A DNA stretch of 64,000 bases from Stutzerimonas azotifigens. Its GTDB lineage: Bacteria; Pseudomonadota; Gammaproteobacteria; Pseudomonadales; Pseudomonadaceae. Below, in pieces: positions 29,609 through 38,402 of this stretch (the stretch's first letter is position 1; each line of letters begins with the position of its first letter). Both the position numbers and the translations under genes were made by a program. The stretch is taken from positions 496,001-560,000 of the forward strand of contig NZ_JAAMRF010000002.1 in the NCBI RefSeq assembly GCF_013522725.1. The letters are read 5' to 3'. Under the pieces are notes generated by a model. That model worked only from the letters and a program-made list of their open reading frames with translations. It made no database searches and was not told where the DNA came from.

Positions 29609-30061
29609 GTGACGGCCAGCCGCGCCGCCCGCCTGGGGCCGGTCATCGAAATGGCCGAGCGTGCCGAGCGCGACGCCGCGCGAATGCTCGGTCAGGGCCA
29701 GGCGCAACTGACCCAGGCACAGAGCAAACTTGGCGATCTGGAACAGTACTTCGGGGACTACCAGCAGCAGTGGATCAGCGAAGGCAGTCGCGGTGTTTCC
29801 GGCCAGTGGCTGATGAACTATCAGCGCTTTCTTTCCCAGCTCGAGTCGGCCATCGCCCAGCAGCGGCGTAGCGTGGGTTGGCACAGTGACAACCTCGACA
29901 AGCTGCGCGCCCAATGGCAGCAACGCCACGCGCGGCTGGAAGGTTTGCGCAAACTGGTCGAGCGTTATCTGCAGGAAGCGCGGGTGGCCGCCGACAAGCG
30001 TGAACAGCGTCTGCTCGATGAGTTCTCGCAGCGACTCGCCGGTCGGGTCAAGAACGATTGA
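29609..30061 (+). CDS. fliJ: Flagellar protein FliJ
   Basis: A 150-residue, strongly helical coiled-coil protein (start GTG), beginning MTASRAARLGPVIEMAERAERDAARML. FliJ acts as the central stalk-like partner of FliI and FlhA. The pattern of Gln, Arg, Leu and Glu repeats with few hydrophobic stretches and its place two bases after fliI identify it. It closes the fliEFGHIJ operon; a 90-base gap separates it from hsbA. Confidence 0.9.
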   Translation: MTASRAARLGPVIEMAERAERDAARMLGQGQAQLTQAQSKLGDLEQYFGDYQQQWISEGSRGVSGQWLMNYQRFLSQLESAIAQQRRSVGWHSDNLDKLRAQWQQRHARLEGLRKLVERYLQEARVAADKREQRLLDEFSQRLAGRVKND

Positions 30062-30151
30062 GTTGCCGCTCCGGAGGTTGAGTGCTAAATCTTCAGGGGC
30101 GTGGCGTATTTGTCGTCGCTGCGCAGTTCGTTAAGGATCAGGGAGCGCTAC

Positions 30152-30457
30152 ATGACCATCACTTCGCAGCCTTCGGCAGATGGACAGGAACTGACCATCA
30201 ATATCCAGGGCCGCTTCGATTTCAGTACCCATCAAGCTTTCCGTGATGCCTACCAGCGCGTCAGCGAGACGCCCAAGCGCTACGTGATCGACCTCAAAGA
30301 AACCACCTATCTGGACAGCTCTGCCCTGGGCATGCTGCTCCTGCTACGCGACCATGCGGGCGGCGAGGGCGCCGTGATCCGCCTGGTCAATTGCAGCCCG
30401 GAAGTTCGCAAGATCCTGTCGATCTCCAATTTCGAACAGCTGTTCGCGATCGACTGA
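30152..30457 (+). CDS. hsbA: Anti-sigma factor antagonist HsbA (STAS domain)
   Basis: A 101-residue STAS protein, MTITSQPSADGQELTINIQGRF and on. The phosphorylatable serine lies in TTYLDSSALGMLLLL; counting gives S56 directly after D55, the position known in P. aeruginosa HsbA. HsbA binds the anti-sigma factor FlgM when unphosphorylated and the diguanylate cyclase HsbD when phosphorylated. I chose the ATG with GGGAG upstream, because the longer frame has no ribosome site. It overlaps hsbR by one base (TGATG). In P. aeruginosa this set lies elsewhere in the genome. Confidence 0.88.
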   Translation: MTITSQPSADGQELTINIQGRFDFSTHQAFRDAYQRVSETPKRYVIDLKETTYLDSSALGMLLLLRDHAGGEGAVIRLVNCSPEVRKILSISNFEQLFAID

Positions 30458-32157
30458 TGGCCCGCGGCCTGACGATACTCATCGCTGAGGACAATCCGGC
30501 CGATCGGATGCTTCTCTCGGCGATCGTCAGTCGCCAGGGGCACCGCGTTCTCACCGCGGGGAACGGCCTGGAGGCCGTGGCGATGTTCGAGCAGGAGCGG
30601 CCGCAGCTGGTCCTGCTCGATGCCCTGATGCCGGTGATGGACGGTTTCGATGCTGCTCGCCGCATCAAGACGCTGGCCGGCGACGAGCTGGTACCGATCA
30701 TCTTTCTCACCTCGCTCACCGAGAACGAGGCGCTGGTCAAATGCCTGGATGCCGGTGGCGACGACTTCGTCGCCAAGCCCTATAACCCGATTATCCTCGA
30801 AGCGAAGATCCACGCCATGGGCCGCCTGCGGCAGCTGCAGGCGACAGTGCTGGAGCAGCGCGACCTGATCGCCCGGCAAAACCGACAGTTGCTCGACGAG
30901 CAACGCCAGGCCAAGGCGATCTTCGACAAGGTGGCGCATGCCGGCTGCCTTGCGGCGCCGAACATTCGCTACCTGCAGTCGCCGCTGGCACTGTTCAACG
31001 GCGACCTGCTGCTCGCCGCGCAGGCGCCCACCGGCAGCATGTTCGTCCTGCTCGGCGATTTCACCGGACATGGGCTACCTGCCGCGATTGGCGCCATGCC
31101 CCTGGCCGAGACCTTTTACGGCATGACCGCCAAGGGCTATTCGAGCCAGGACATCGTTCGCGAGCTGAACACCAAGCTCAAGCGCATCCTGCCGGTTGGA
31201 GTGTTCTGTTGCGCCACGCTGCTGGACATCAACCTGGCACAGCGAATCCTGCAGGTGTGGGCTGGTGGGCTTCCCGACGGCTATCTGATCAGGTCGGCCG
31301 AGGGGGGCCATGTGGCGCTGCGTTCGCGACATCTGCCGTTGGGGGTTCTCGACGCGCAGGTGTTCGACGATCGCTTCGAAAGCTATTCGCTGACGCTCGG
31401 CGATCGCCTGCTGCTGGTGTCCGATGGCGTGGTGGAAAGTCGCAACCCCCAGGGCGAGCTGTTCGGCGAGGAACGCTTGCTCGCATTGATAGCCAGCCGC
31501 GACCCGTCCAGCCTGTTCGACGAGACCCGTGCCGCGTTGATGGCTTTCCATGGCGAACTCCAGGATGACCTCAGCATGGTCGAGGTTCATCTGGTCGAAG
31601 GGGTCGAGAACGGCATCTTGCCCGCAGCGCCGGCGCCGAGCGGGACGCTGCAGCCGAGCCCGCTGGACTGGTCGGCGAGTTTCGAGTTGCGCGCCGAATC
31701 CCTGCGCGACTACAACCCGCTGCCGTTGCTGTTGCAGCTGCTGCTGCAGGTGCAACCGCTCAGGCCGCAGGCCGGCACCATCTCTACGGTACTGGCGGAG
31801 CTCTACTCCAATGCGCTGGAACATGGAGTGCTCGGTCTGGACTCTTTCCTCAAGAGCGACGCCCAGGGTTTTGCCCGTTATTACGAGCTCAGGCAGCAGC
31901 GCTTGCAGGCTCTCGAAGCGGGGCACGTGAGGTTTCACTTCCAGCTGCAGCCAACGCCGGATGGCGGCCGCCTGTGCATCACCGTGGAGGACAGCGGGGG
32001 CGGCTTCGATGCCGCCCGGGTATGTGCGCTTCGCTACGATACCAAGGGGCTTGCGGGTCGAGGGTTGCGCCTGGTGGAAGAATTGTCCGACCGATGCGAG
32101 TGGGGGGCCGACGGTAGGAGCGTACACGTGGAGTTCAGCTGGTCGCTCGGCGCATAA
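30457..32157 (+). CDS. hsbR: HsbR, response regulator with PP2C phosphatase and kinase domains
   Basis: A 566-residue three-part protein. Residues 1-125 form a receiver domain (acceptor D55 in LVLLDALMPVMDG, K in AKPYNP). A SpoIIE-type PP2C phosphatase domain follows (about 185-385; GDFTGHGLPAAIGAMPLAET, LVSDGVVE). A GHKL ATPase domain forms the end (about 420-566; LAELYSNALEHGVL, VEDSGGGFD, GLAGRGLRLVEELSD). In P. aeruginosa HsbR, HptB phosphorylates the receiver, and the phosphatase and kinase activities then act on the serine of HsbA. One-base overlap with hsbA shows tight coupling. Confidence 0.9.
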   Translation: MARGLTILIAEDNPADRMLLSAIVSRQGHRVLTAGNGLEAVAMFEQERPQLVLLDALMPVMDGFDAARRIKTLAGDELVPIIFLTSLTENEALVKCLDAGGDDFVAKPYNPIILEAKIHAMGRLRQLQATVLEQRDLIARQNRQLLDEQRQAKAIFDKVAHAGCLAAPNIRYLQSPLALFNGDLLLAAQAPTGSMFVLLGDFTGHGLPAAIGAMPLAETFYGMTAKGYSSQDIVRELNTKLKRILPVGVFCCATLLDINLAQRILQVWAGGLPDGYLIRSAEGGHVALRSRHLPLGVLDAQVFDDRFESYSLTLGDRLLLVSDGVVESRNPQGELFGEERLLALIASRDPSSLFDETRAALMAFHGELQDDLSMVEVHLVEGVENGILPAAPAPSGTLQPSPLDWSASFELRAESLRDYNPLPLLLQLLLQVQPLRPQAGTISTVLAELYSNALEHGVLGLDSFLKSDAQGFARYYELRQQRLQALEAGHVRFHFQLQPTPDGGRLCITVEDSGGGFDAARVCALRYDTKGLAGRGLRLVEELSDRCEWGADGRSVHVEFSWSLGA

Positions 32158-32181
32158 TCACCATTTTCCCGGAGCGGGCCC

Positions 32182-32538
32182 GTGTCCCTACCACATCTCG
32201 ACAGTGCCGTACTGGCCACGCTGCAGGACGTGATGGAAGGCGAGTACCCGGTACTGCTGGATACTTTCCTCAACGACTCGGACGAGCGCTTGCGCTCGTT
32301 GCACCTTGCCTACGAGGCGAACGATGCCGACGCTCTGCGGCGGGCCGCCCACAGCTTCAAGGGCAGCTGCAGCAACCTGGGCGCGCCGGCCCTGAGCGAC
32401 TTGCTGCGCAGGCTCGAGGAGCAGGCGAGCGAAGGGCGGCTGAGCGATGCCGCAGGGCTCATTGAACAGGTGGAGCGAGAGTTCGCCATCATCCGTATCC
32501 TGTTTCGCGCCGAGCGGCAGCGTCATAGTCCTGACTGA
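32182..32538 (+). CDS. hptB: Histidine phosphotransfer protein HptB
   Basis: A 118-residue single Hpt domain. The phosphorylatable histidine is H57 in AAHSFKGSCSNLGA, the same number as in P. aeruginosa HptB. It relays phosphate from hybrid sensor kinases (such as RetS-linked kinases in P. aeruginosa) to HsbR. Start is GTG. The preceding gene hsbR ends 24 bases upstream. The gene makes the relay complete: HptB to HsbR to HsbA, placed between fliJ and fliK. Confidence 0.9.
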   Translation: MSLPHLDSAVLATLQDVMEGEYPVLLDTFLNDSDERLRSLHLAYEANDADALRRAAHSFKGSCSNLGAPALSDLLRRLEEQASEGRLSDAAGLIEQVEREFAIIRILFRAERQRHSPD

Positions 32539-32562
32539 TGCCAAGTCTCTGACGGTTTTCGC

Positions 32563-32578
32563 TGGCCCGGAATTTGCT
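32563..32578 (+). promoter_or_regulatory. Sigma-54 promoter of fliK
   Basis: TGGCCC-N5-TTGCT has the RpoN GG and GC dinucleotides at correct spacing; only the fifth base of the left element deviates. It lies 37 bases before the fliK ATG and starts 25 bases after the hptB stop, so fliK can be expressed apart from the hsb genes. Confidence 0.75.
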
Positions 32579-32614
32579 CTGGTAGCGGTACGACCCATCA
32601 AAGCGGAAATAACG

Positions 32615-33919
32615 ATGTCCGTTTCCCCTGATCTGCTACTGAAGCTCACGCCACCTGACCTGCGCGCCAAGGCGCTGTCCCAGGGGCAGAGCGCGCCCGT
32701 CAATAATGCAGGCGCCAGCACGGCCCCTAATACGGGCAAGGCCGCCAGCCGAAGCGATGCAGCCAGCTTTGCCCAGGTCTTCGCGCAAGAACGCCAGGCC
32801 AAGCCGGCGCAGCCGTCCAAGCCCGCCGAGCGCAGCGAAAGCACCGCAGCCAAGCCGCAGCGGGACAAGCCGGCTGACGCCAAGCCCAAGGCCGATTCGC
32901 GAGATGGCGCGGCCGCCGCACCGGCAGAGGCGCCTGGCGCAGCACCAGCCAACGTTGCCGCTAGCGGCAACGATTTGCCTTCGACAGAGACCGAGCAAGC
33001 GCCTCCGCAGGAAAGCGACCTCGATCCGCTGCTGATGCTTGGCCTTTCCGGTCAGTTCCAGCCTGCGCTCGATCCACAGGCCACTCAGCAGGCGTCGCAG
33101 TTCGGCCTCGGTGGTCTGCTGTCGCAGGCGTTCGACGGTGCGCCGGAAGGCGAAGCTGGCGACTCGACGCTGTCGCTGGCCGGCTTGAGCACCGAACCTG
33201 CCGTTGACGAACTTGCCCTACAAAAGACGCTGTCGGCAGCCGTCGAAGGCGAGGCCGAGCCTGACGTCTTGCAGTCCTTCGCTAGCGCGCTGCTGGGCGC
33301 TTCACAGAACGCCGAAACCGAATCCTCGGTCGAGCTGGATGCGGACCTCGAAGAGCTGTTGGGCGGGGCGGTGAGCCTCAAGGACAGCCGCGCTCTAGCC
33401 AGCGAATCCCAAGACAATCGCGTCAATGCGCTGACTCAGCCGGCCGCCGCTCAGGTCCAACCCCACCGACCGACGCTGGCACCAGGACAGCCGGTGCAGA
33501 TGCAGCAGGAGGGCTGGAGCGAGGCAGTGGTCGATCGGGTGATGTGGCTGTCCAGCCAGAATCTCAAATCGGCGGAGATCAAGCTCGACCCCGCCGAGCT
33601 CGGCCGCATGGAAGTGCGGATCGAAATGAACAAGGATCAGACCCAGGTGACCTTCCTCAGTCCGCACGCCGGCGTGCGCGATGCACTCGAAGGGCAGCTG
33701 TCACGCTTGCGCGACATGTTCGCCCAGCAGGGCATGAACCTTGTGGACGTGAATGTCTCGGACCAGTCGCGCGGCTGGCAAGGCCAGGGCGAGGGCGGCG
33801 GGCGCAACGCAGGTCGTACCGGCAGCGGCTCGCAGGAAGATGAAACCGTATTGGGCGTCAGTGAAATCAGCAGCTCCCGAACCTCCGGCGATCGCGGCCT
33901 GGTGGATTACTACGCCTGA
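32615..33919 (+). CDS. fliK: Flagellar hook-length control protein FliK
   Basis: Controls hook length and the switch of the export gate from hook to filament substrates. The 434-residue protein has an alanine, proline and lysine-rich N-terminal ruler part and the conserved Flg_hook C-terminal domain: MWLSSQNLKSAEIKL, DPAELGRMEVRIEM, THVTFLSPHAGVRDAL-like sequence. Only the C-terminal part is well conserved in the family. The ATG after a sigma-54 promoter was chosen; a longer frame would start inside hptB. fliL follows after 155 bases. Confidence 0.9.
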   Translation: MSVSPDLLLKLTPPDLRAKALSQGQSAPVNNAGASTAPNTGKAASRSDAASFAQVFAQERQAKPAQPSKPAERSESTAAKPQRDKPADAKPKADSRDGAAAAPAEAPGAAPANVAASGNDLPSTETEQAPPQESDLDPLLMLGLSGQFQPALDPQATQQASQFGLGGLLSQAFDGAPEGEAGDSTLSLAGLSTEPAVDELALQKTLSAAVEGEAEPDVLQSFASALLGASQNAETESSVELDADLEELLGGAVSLKDSRALASESQDNRVNALTQPAAAQVQPHRPTLAPGQPVQMQQEGWSEAVVDRVMWLSSQNLKSAEIKLDPAELGRMEVRIEMNKDQTQVTFLSPHAGVRDALEGQLSRLRDMFAQQGMNLVDVNVSDQSRGWQGQGEGGGRNAGRTGSGSQEDETVLGVSEISSSRTSGDRGLVDYYA

Positions 33920-34074
33920 TTGCAGCTGGCGACTCGCCGTACTTCGCGACTGGCTTGGTAATACGGTGGGCTTCGCCATTTACGGCATCGCTGGCGTGCC
34001 CGATACTTCGACCTATCAAGTTCCTGTCCAGCATTTGACGCTCGGCATGGCGCGCTTAACGACGGATTTTTGTC

Positions 34075-34602
34075 ATGGCTAAGAAACAGGCACCTGCCGC
34101 TGCGGCAGGGCCGGACGCTTCCCCCGGCGGCAAGAGCAAACTCAAACTCATCATCATCATGGTTCTGGCGCTGTTACTGGCAGTGGGAGCCTCGGTCGGC
34201 GCGACTTGGTTTCTGATGAAAAAGGATGGTGCAGACACCCCCGAGCGTGACGAGGTGGCCTCCACGGCACCGGCCGTCAGGCCGGAGGCGGTGTACGAGG
34301 TACTGGCGCCTGCTTTTGTTGTCAATTTCAATCACAAGGGCCGCCAACGCTACATTCAGGTGAGCATCGCGCTGATGTCGCGTGACCAGGTTGCGCTCGA
34401 CGCGCTCAAGGAACAAATGCCGCTGTTGCGCAATCGCTTGGTGATGCTCCTGTCCAGCCAGGACTTCGCGGCGCTGATGACGCCGGTCGGCAAGGAGATG
34501 TTGCGCCAGCAAGTGACCGCGGGCGTGCAGGAGCTGGCCCAGAAAGAAACCGGCAAGCTTGCCGTCGAGCAAGTGCTGTTCACCAACTTCGTACTGCAAT
34601 AG
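34075..34602 (+). CDS. fliL: Flagellar basal body-associated protein FliL
   Basis: A 175-residue single-pass inner-membrane protein (helix about 22-45: LKLIIIMVLALLLAVGASVGATWFLM) with a periplasmic domain that supports the stator complex. The lead residues MAKKQAPAAAAGPDASPGGKSK are usual for Pseudomonas FliL. The C-terminal part EVLAPAFVVNFNHKGRQRYIQVSIALMSR and VEQVLFTNFVLQ is the FliL family signature. I see no strong ribosome site, and no clear sigma-54 promoter in the preceding 155 bases, so it may be read through from fliK. fliM follows after 15 bases. Confidence 0.92.
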   Translation: MAKKQAPAAAAGPDASPGGKSKLKLIIIMVLALLLAVGASVGATWFLMKKDGADTPERDEVASTAPAVRPEAVYEVLAPAFVVNFNHKGRQRYIQVSIALMSRDQVALDALKEQMPLLRNRLVMLLSSQDFAALMTPVGKEMLRQQVTAGVQELAQKETGKLAVEQVLFTNFVLQ

Positions 34603-34617
34603 AAGGGCTTGCCCCAG

Positions 34618-35589
34618 ATGGCCGTTCAAGACCTGCTCTCACAAGACGAAATCGACGCGCTCCTGCACGGGGTCGATGACGGTCTGGTCGAGACCGAAAA
34701 CGATGCCGAGCCGGGGAGCATCAAGAGCTACGACCTGACCAGCCAGGATCGCATCGTCCGTGGACGCATGCCGACGCTGGAAATGATCAACGAACGTTTC
34801 GCCCGTTACACCCGCATCAGCATGTTCAACCTGTTGCGGCGCTCGGCCGATGTATCGGTCGGCGGTGTGCAGGTGATGAAGTTCGGCGAGTACGTGCATT
34901 CGCTCTACGTGCCGACCAGCCTGAATCTGGTGAAGATGAAGCCGATGCGCGGCACGGCGTTGTTCATCCTCGACGCCAAACTGGTGTTCAAGCTGGTGGA
35001 CAACTTTTTCGGTGGAGACGGCCGCCATGCCAAGATCGAAGGTCGTGAGTTCACCCCCACGGAGCTACGCGTCGTGCGCATGGTGCTGGACCAGGCCTTC
35101 GTCGATCTGAAAGAAGCCTGGCATGCGGTAATGGACGTCAACTTCGAATACATCAACTCCGAAGTGAACCCGGCGCTCGCCAATATCGTCAGCCCCAGCG
35201 AAGTGGTGGTGGTCTCCACCTTCCATATTGAGCTGGACGGCGGCGGCGGCGATCTGCATATCACCATTCCCTATTCGATGATCGAGCCGATCCGCGAAAT
35301 GCTCGACGCCGGCTTCCAGTCCGATGTCGACGATCAGGACGAGCGCTGGATCAAGGCGCTGCGCGAGGACATCCTCGACGTCAGCGTGCCGCTCGGGGCC
35401 ACGGTCGTGCGCCGCCAGCTCAAGCTTCGCGACATCCTGAACATGCAGCCGGGCGACATCATTCCGGTTGAAGTACCTGAAGACATGATCATGCGTGCCA
35501 ATGGGATGCCGGCTTTCCGGGTCAAGCTCGGCGCGCACAAGGGCAACCTGGCCCTGCAGGTGCTGGCGCCAGTGGAACGGCCACGCTAA
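34618..35589 (+). CDS. fliM: Flagellar motor switch protein FliM
   Basis: The C-ring protein that binds phospho-CheY. The 323 residues equal the known Pseudomonas length. The extreme N-terminus MAVQDLLSQDEIDALLHG carries the conserved CheY-binding helix. The middle domain (TLEMINERFARYTRISMFNLLRRSADVSVGGVQVMKF) and the C-terminal SpoA-like domain follow. A start three codons upstream at a TTG is less likely. It lies between fliL and fliN. Confidence 0.95.
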   Translation: MAVQDLLSQDEIDALLHGVDDGLVETENDAEPGSIKSYDLTSQDRIVRGRMPTLEMINERFARYTRISMFNLLRRSADVSVGGVQVMKFGEYVHSLYVPTSLNLVKMKPMRGTALFILDAKLVFKLVDNFFGGDGRHAKIEGREFTPTELRVVRMVLDQAFVDLKEAWHAVMDVNFEYINSEVNPALANIVSPSEVVVVSTFHIELDGGGGDLHITIPYSMIEPIREMLDAGFQSDVDDQDERWIKALREDILDVSVPLGATVVRRQLKLRDILNMQPGDIIPVEVPEDMIMRANGMPAFRVKLGAHKGNLALQVLAPVERPR

Positions 35590-35633
35590 AGCAACTTTTT
35601 CATCTTTAATTTCGCGCCAGTCGAGGATTTGCA

Positions 35634-36110
35634 ATGGCAGACGAGAACGAACAGTCCCCTGAAGAGCAGGCGCTTGCCGACGAATGGGCGGCCGCGCTGG
35701 CCGAGGCCGGCGATGCCAGTCAGGACGACATCGATGCGCTGATGAACGGGGGCGCTGCCGCGGCTACTGCTGCTGCTCCGGCAGCACCGCGCGCGCCGAT
35801 GGAAGAGTTTGGCGGAATGCCAAAGCCCAGCGGACAGGTGAGCCTGGATGGACCGAACCTGGATGTGATTCTGGATATCCCGGTGTCGATCTCGATGGAA
35901 GTCGGCAGTACCGAAATCAGCATCCGCAACCTGCTGCAGCTCAACCAGGGTTCGGTGGTGGAGCTGGACCGTCTGGCGGGCGAGCCGCTCGACGTTCTGG
36001 TCAACGGAACCCTGATCGCCCATGGCGAAGTGGTGGTGGTCAACGAGAAGTTCGGCATCCGCCTGACCGACGTGATCAGCCCCAGCGAACGCATCAAGAA
36101 GCTGCGCTGA
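35634..36110 (+). CDS. fliN: Flagellar motor switch protein FliN
   Basis: C-ring protein with the SpoA (FliMN_C) domain, 158 residues. The C-terminal half (LDVILDIPVSISMEVGSTEISIRNLLQLNQGSVVELDRLAGEPLDVLVNG) is the FliN core. The N-terminal part, longer than in E. coli, has an acidic segment with SQDDIDALMNGG, a FliM-like helix motif. An alanine-rich linker follows. fliO starts one base after the stop. Confidence 0.95.
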   Translation: MADENEQSPEEQALADEWAAALAEAGDASQDDIDALMNGGAAAATAAAPAAPRAPMEEFGGMPKPSGQVSLDGPNLDVILDIPVSISMEVGSTEISIRNLLQLNQGSVVELDRLAGEPLDVLVNGTLIAHGEVVVVNEKFGIRLTDVISPSERIKKLR

Positions 36111-36111
36111 T

Positions 36112-36540
36112 ATGCGAATCCTCCGACTTTTCGCCTCGCTGGCGTCCCTCGCCGCGTTGCCCGCTTTCGCCGCTGAACCCGCGGCTACCATGAGCAGCGC
36201 GAGCATGGGTTCGCAAGTGACCAAGCTGCTGCTCGGGTTGCTGCTGGTCATCGGTCTGATCTTCCTGCTGGCCTGGCTGTTGCGCCGCGTCCAGCAGCTC
36301 AACCCGCGTGGCGCTCAGGTCATCAAGCTGATCTCCACCCAGGCCCTGGGACCACGGGATCGCCTGGTGCTGGTACAGGTTGGTGGCGAGCAGGTGTTGC
36401 TGGGCATCAGCGCCGGGCGGATCACGCCGCTGCACGTACTCAAGGAACCGGTGCATCTGCCCGATGCGGAGCCGGCCAATCCGGAATTCGCTCAGCGCCT
36501 GATGGAGTTGCTGGGCAGGGACAACAAGGACAAGCTTTGA
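36112..36540 (+). CDS. fliO: Flagellar export apparatus protein FliO
   Basis: A 142-residue membrane protein that helps assemble the FliP-FliQ-FliR export gate. A leader-like N-terminus ([20 protein letters not shown]) precedes one membrane helix ([23 protein letters not shown]) and a cytoplasmic domain with [28 protein letters not shown], the FliO/YhjO pattern. The ATG of fliP overlaps its stop by one base. The family is short and variable, so this order is important support. Confidence 0.92.
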   Translation: MRILRLFASLASLAALPAFAAEPAATMSSASMGSQVTKLLLGLLLVIGLIFLLAWLLRRVQQLNPRGAQVIKLISTQALGPRDRLVLVQVGGEQVLLGISAGRITPLHVLKEPVHLPDAEPANPEFAQRLMELLGRDNKDKL

Positions 36541-37316
36541 TGCCGCGTATTCTGCTGGCGATTTTCCTGGCGCTGGTCGCGCCCTTCGCGCTCGGCCAGG
36601 ACGCCGGCGGGCTGCTTTCCCAGGGCGACAGCCCATTGTCGATCCCTGCGATCACCCTGAGCACCAACGCGGAGGGGCAGCAGGAGTATTCGGTCAGCCT
36701 GCAGATCCTGCTGATCATGACGGCGCTGAGCTTCATTCCGGCGTTCGTCATGCTGATGACCAGCTTCACCCGGATCATCATCGTGTTTTCCATCCTGCGT
36801 CAGGCGCTGGGGCTGCAACAGACGCCGTCGAACCAGATCCTGGTCGGCCTGACTATCTTCCTGACGCTGTTCATCATGGCGCCGGTGTTCGACCAGATTA
36901 ACCGCGACGCCCTGCAGCCCTACCTGAACGAGCAGTTGCCGGCCCAGGAGGCCATCGCGCGTGCCGAGGGGCCGATGAAGAACTTCATGCTGGCGCAGAC
37001 CCGCGAGAGCGATCTGGAACTGTTCGTGCGCCTGTCGCGGCGTACCGACATCCAGAGTCCCGACGCCACGCCGCTGACGATCCTGGTTCCGGCTTTCGTG
37101 ACTTCCGAACTCAAGACCGCGTTCCAGATCGGCTTCATGATCTTCATTCCATTCCTGATCATCGACATGGTGGTTGCGAGCGTGCTGATGGCCATGGGCA
37201 TGATGATGCTGTCCCCACTGATCATCTCGTTGCCGTTCAAGATCATGCTGTTCGTGCTGGTCGATGGCTGGGGGCTGATCATCGGTACCCTGGCCGGCAG
37301 TTTCGGAACCCTTTAG
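36540..37316 (+). CDS. fliP: Flagellar export gate protein FliP
   Basis: A multi-helix inner-membrane component of the flagellar type III export gate, 258 residues. It has a signal peptide at its start ([19 protein letters not shown]). Hallmark sequences include [48 protein letters not shown] and [22 protein letters not shown]. The ATG overlaps the fliO stop (TGATG); a TTG one codon earlier is less likely. fliQ starts 11 bases later. Confidence 0.95.
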   Translation: MPRILLAIFLALVAPFALGQDAGGLLSQGDSPLSIPAITLSTNAEGQQEYSVSLQILLIMTALSFIPAFVMLMTSFTRIIIVFSILRQALGLQQTPSNQILVGLTIFLTLFIMAPVFDQINRDALQPYLNEQLPAQEAIARAEGPMKNFMLAQTRESDLELFVRLSRRTDIQSPDATPLTILVPAFVTSELKTAFQIGFMIFIPFLIIDMVVASVLMAMGMMMLSPLIISLPFKIMLFVLVDGWGLIIGTLAGSFGTL

Positions 37317-37327
37317 GAGGCTCGACC

Positions 37328-37597
37328 ATGACACCCGAAGTCGCAGTCGACCTTTTCCGCGAAGCCCTCTGGATGACCGCCATGATGGTCGGCATCCTGG
37401 TGGTGCCGAGCCTGCTGATCGGCCTGGTGGTCGCGATGTTCCAGGCCGCGACCCAGATCAACGAGCAGACCTTGAGCTTTCTGCCGAGACTGCTGGTCAT
37501 GCTGTTGACCCTGATCTGGGCGGGGCCTTGGCTGGTCCGTGTGTTCATGGAATACACCGAGACGCTGGTCCGCAACATTCCCATGCTGATCGGCTGA
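37328..37597 (+). CDS. fliQ: Flagellar export gate protein FliQ
   Basis: An 89-residue two-helix membrane protein of the export gate. It starts MTPEVAVDLFREALWMTAMMVGILVVPSL; the second helix includes FLPRLLVMLLTLIWAGPWLVRVF. A good ribosome site AGGAGG precedes the ATG. Length and order (between fliP and fliR) agree. The fliR ATG lies one base after its stop. Confidence 0.95.
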   Translation: MTPEVAVDLFREALWMTAMMVGILVVPSLLIGLVVAMFQAATQINEQTLSFLPRLLVMLLTLIWAGPWLVRVFMEYTETLVRNIPMLIG

Positions 37598-37598
37598 C

Positions 37599-38375
37599 AT
37601 GCTCGAGCTGAGCAATGCGCAGATCGGCGGTTGGGTGGCGCAGTTCCTGTTGCCGCTGTTTCGTATCGCCGCCTTGCTGATGACCATGCCGATCATCGGT
37701 ACCCAGCTCGTGCCGGGGAGGGTGCGGCTGTACCTGGCGTTGGCGATTACCGTGGTGCTGGTACCGGCTCTGCCGCCGATGCCGGTGGTCGACGCGCTGA
37801 CCCCGCGGGCGCTGTTGCTGATTGCCGAGCAGATCCTCATCGGGGCGATGCTGGGGTTCGCGCTGCAATTGTTCTTCCAGGTGTTCATCGTCGCCGGTCA
37901 ATTGCTGGCGATGCAGATGGGCCTTGGCTTCGCCTCGATGGTCGACCCCGCCAACGGCGTCTCGGTGGCGGTGATCGGGCAGTTCTTCAACATGCTGGTC
38001 GTGCTGCTGTTCCTGGCGATGAACGGCCACCTGGTGGTGCTCGAAATCATCACTGAGAGTTTCGTCACCCTGCCGGTGGGCGGCGGGCTGAGCAGCAATC
38101 ATTTCTGGGAGCTGGCCGGCAAGCTGGGCTGGGTGCTCGGCGCCGGCCTGTTGTTGGTGTTGCCGGCAATCACCGCGCTGCTGGTGGTCAATCTGGCGTT
38201 CGGCCTGATGACCCGCGCCGCGCCACAACTGAATATCTTCAGCATCGGCTTTCCGTTGACGCTGGTGCTGGGGCTGTTCATCGTCTGGGCCGGCATGGTC
38301 GATTTTCTTGCGCAATACCAGCAGTTCGCTACCGAAGCGCTACAACTGCTGCGCGAGCTGGTCGGCGCGCGATGA
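37599..38375 (+). CDS. fliR: Flagellar export gate protein FliR
   Basis: A 258-residue protein with about six membrane helices that completes the FliPQR gate. RIAALLMTMPIIGTQLVPGRVRLYLALAITVVL, FVAGQLLAMQMGLGFASMVDPANG-like sequence and FGLMTRAAPQLNIFSIGFPLTLVLGL are characteristic. The two-base separation from fliQ implies shared translation. flhB starts 27 bases after the stop. Confidence 0.95.
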   Translation: MLELSNAQIGGWVAQFLLPLFRIAALLMTMPIIGTQLVPGRVRLYLALAITVVLVPALPPMPVVDALTPRALLLIAEQILIGAMLGFALQLFFQVFIVAGQLLAMQMGLGFASMVDPANGVSVAVIGQFFNMLVVLLFLAMNGHLVVLEIITESFVTLPVGGGLSSNHFWELAGKLGWVLGAGLLLVLPAITALLVVNLAFGLMTRAAPQLNIFSIGFPLTLVLGLFIVWAGMVDFLAQYQQFATEALQLLRELVGAR

Positions 38376-38402
38376 GCAGCCCATCAACAGAGGCGATTTC
38401 GC

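Noticed and set aside
30062-30151. Sigma-28 or sigma-54 promoter before hsbA
   Set aside because: A TAAA at about 30087 is present, but the second element at the needed distance does not match GCCGATAA, and no GG/GC pair has correct spacing.
33920-34074. Search for a sigma-54 promoter before fliL
   Set aside because: Several TGGC sequences occur, for example at about 34002, but none has the TTGC element at correct spacing. I see no promoter of this type there.
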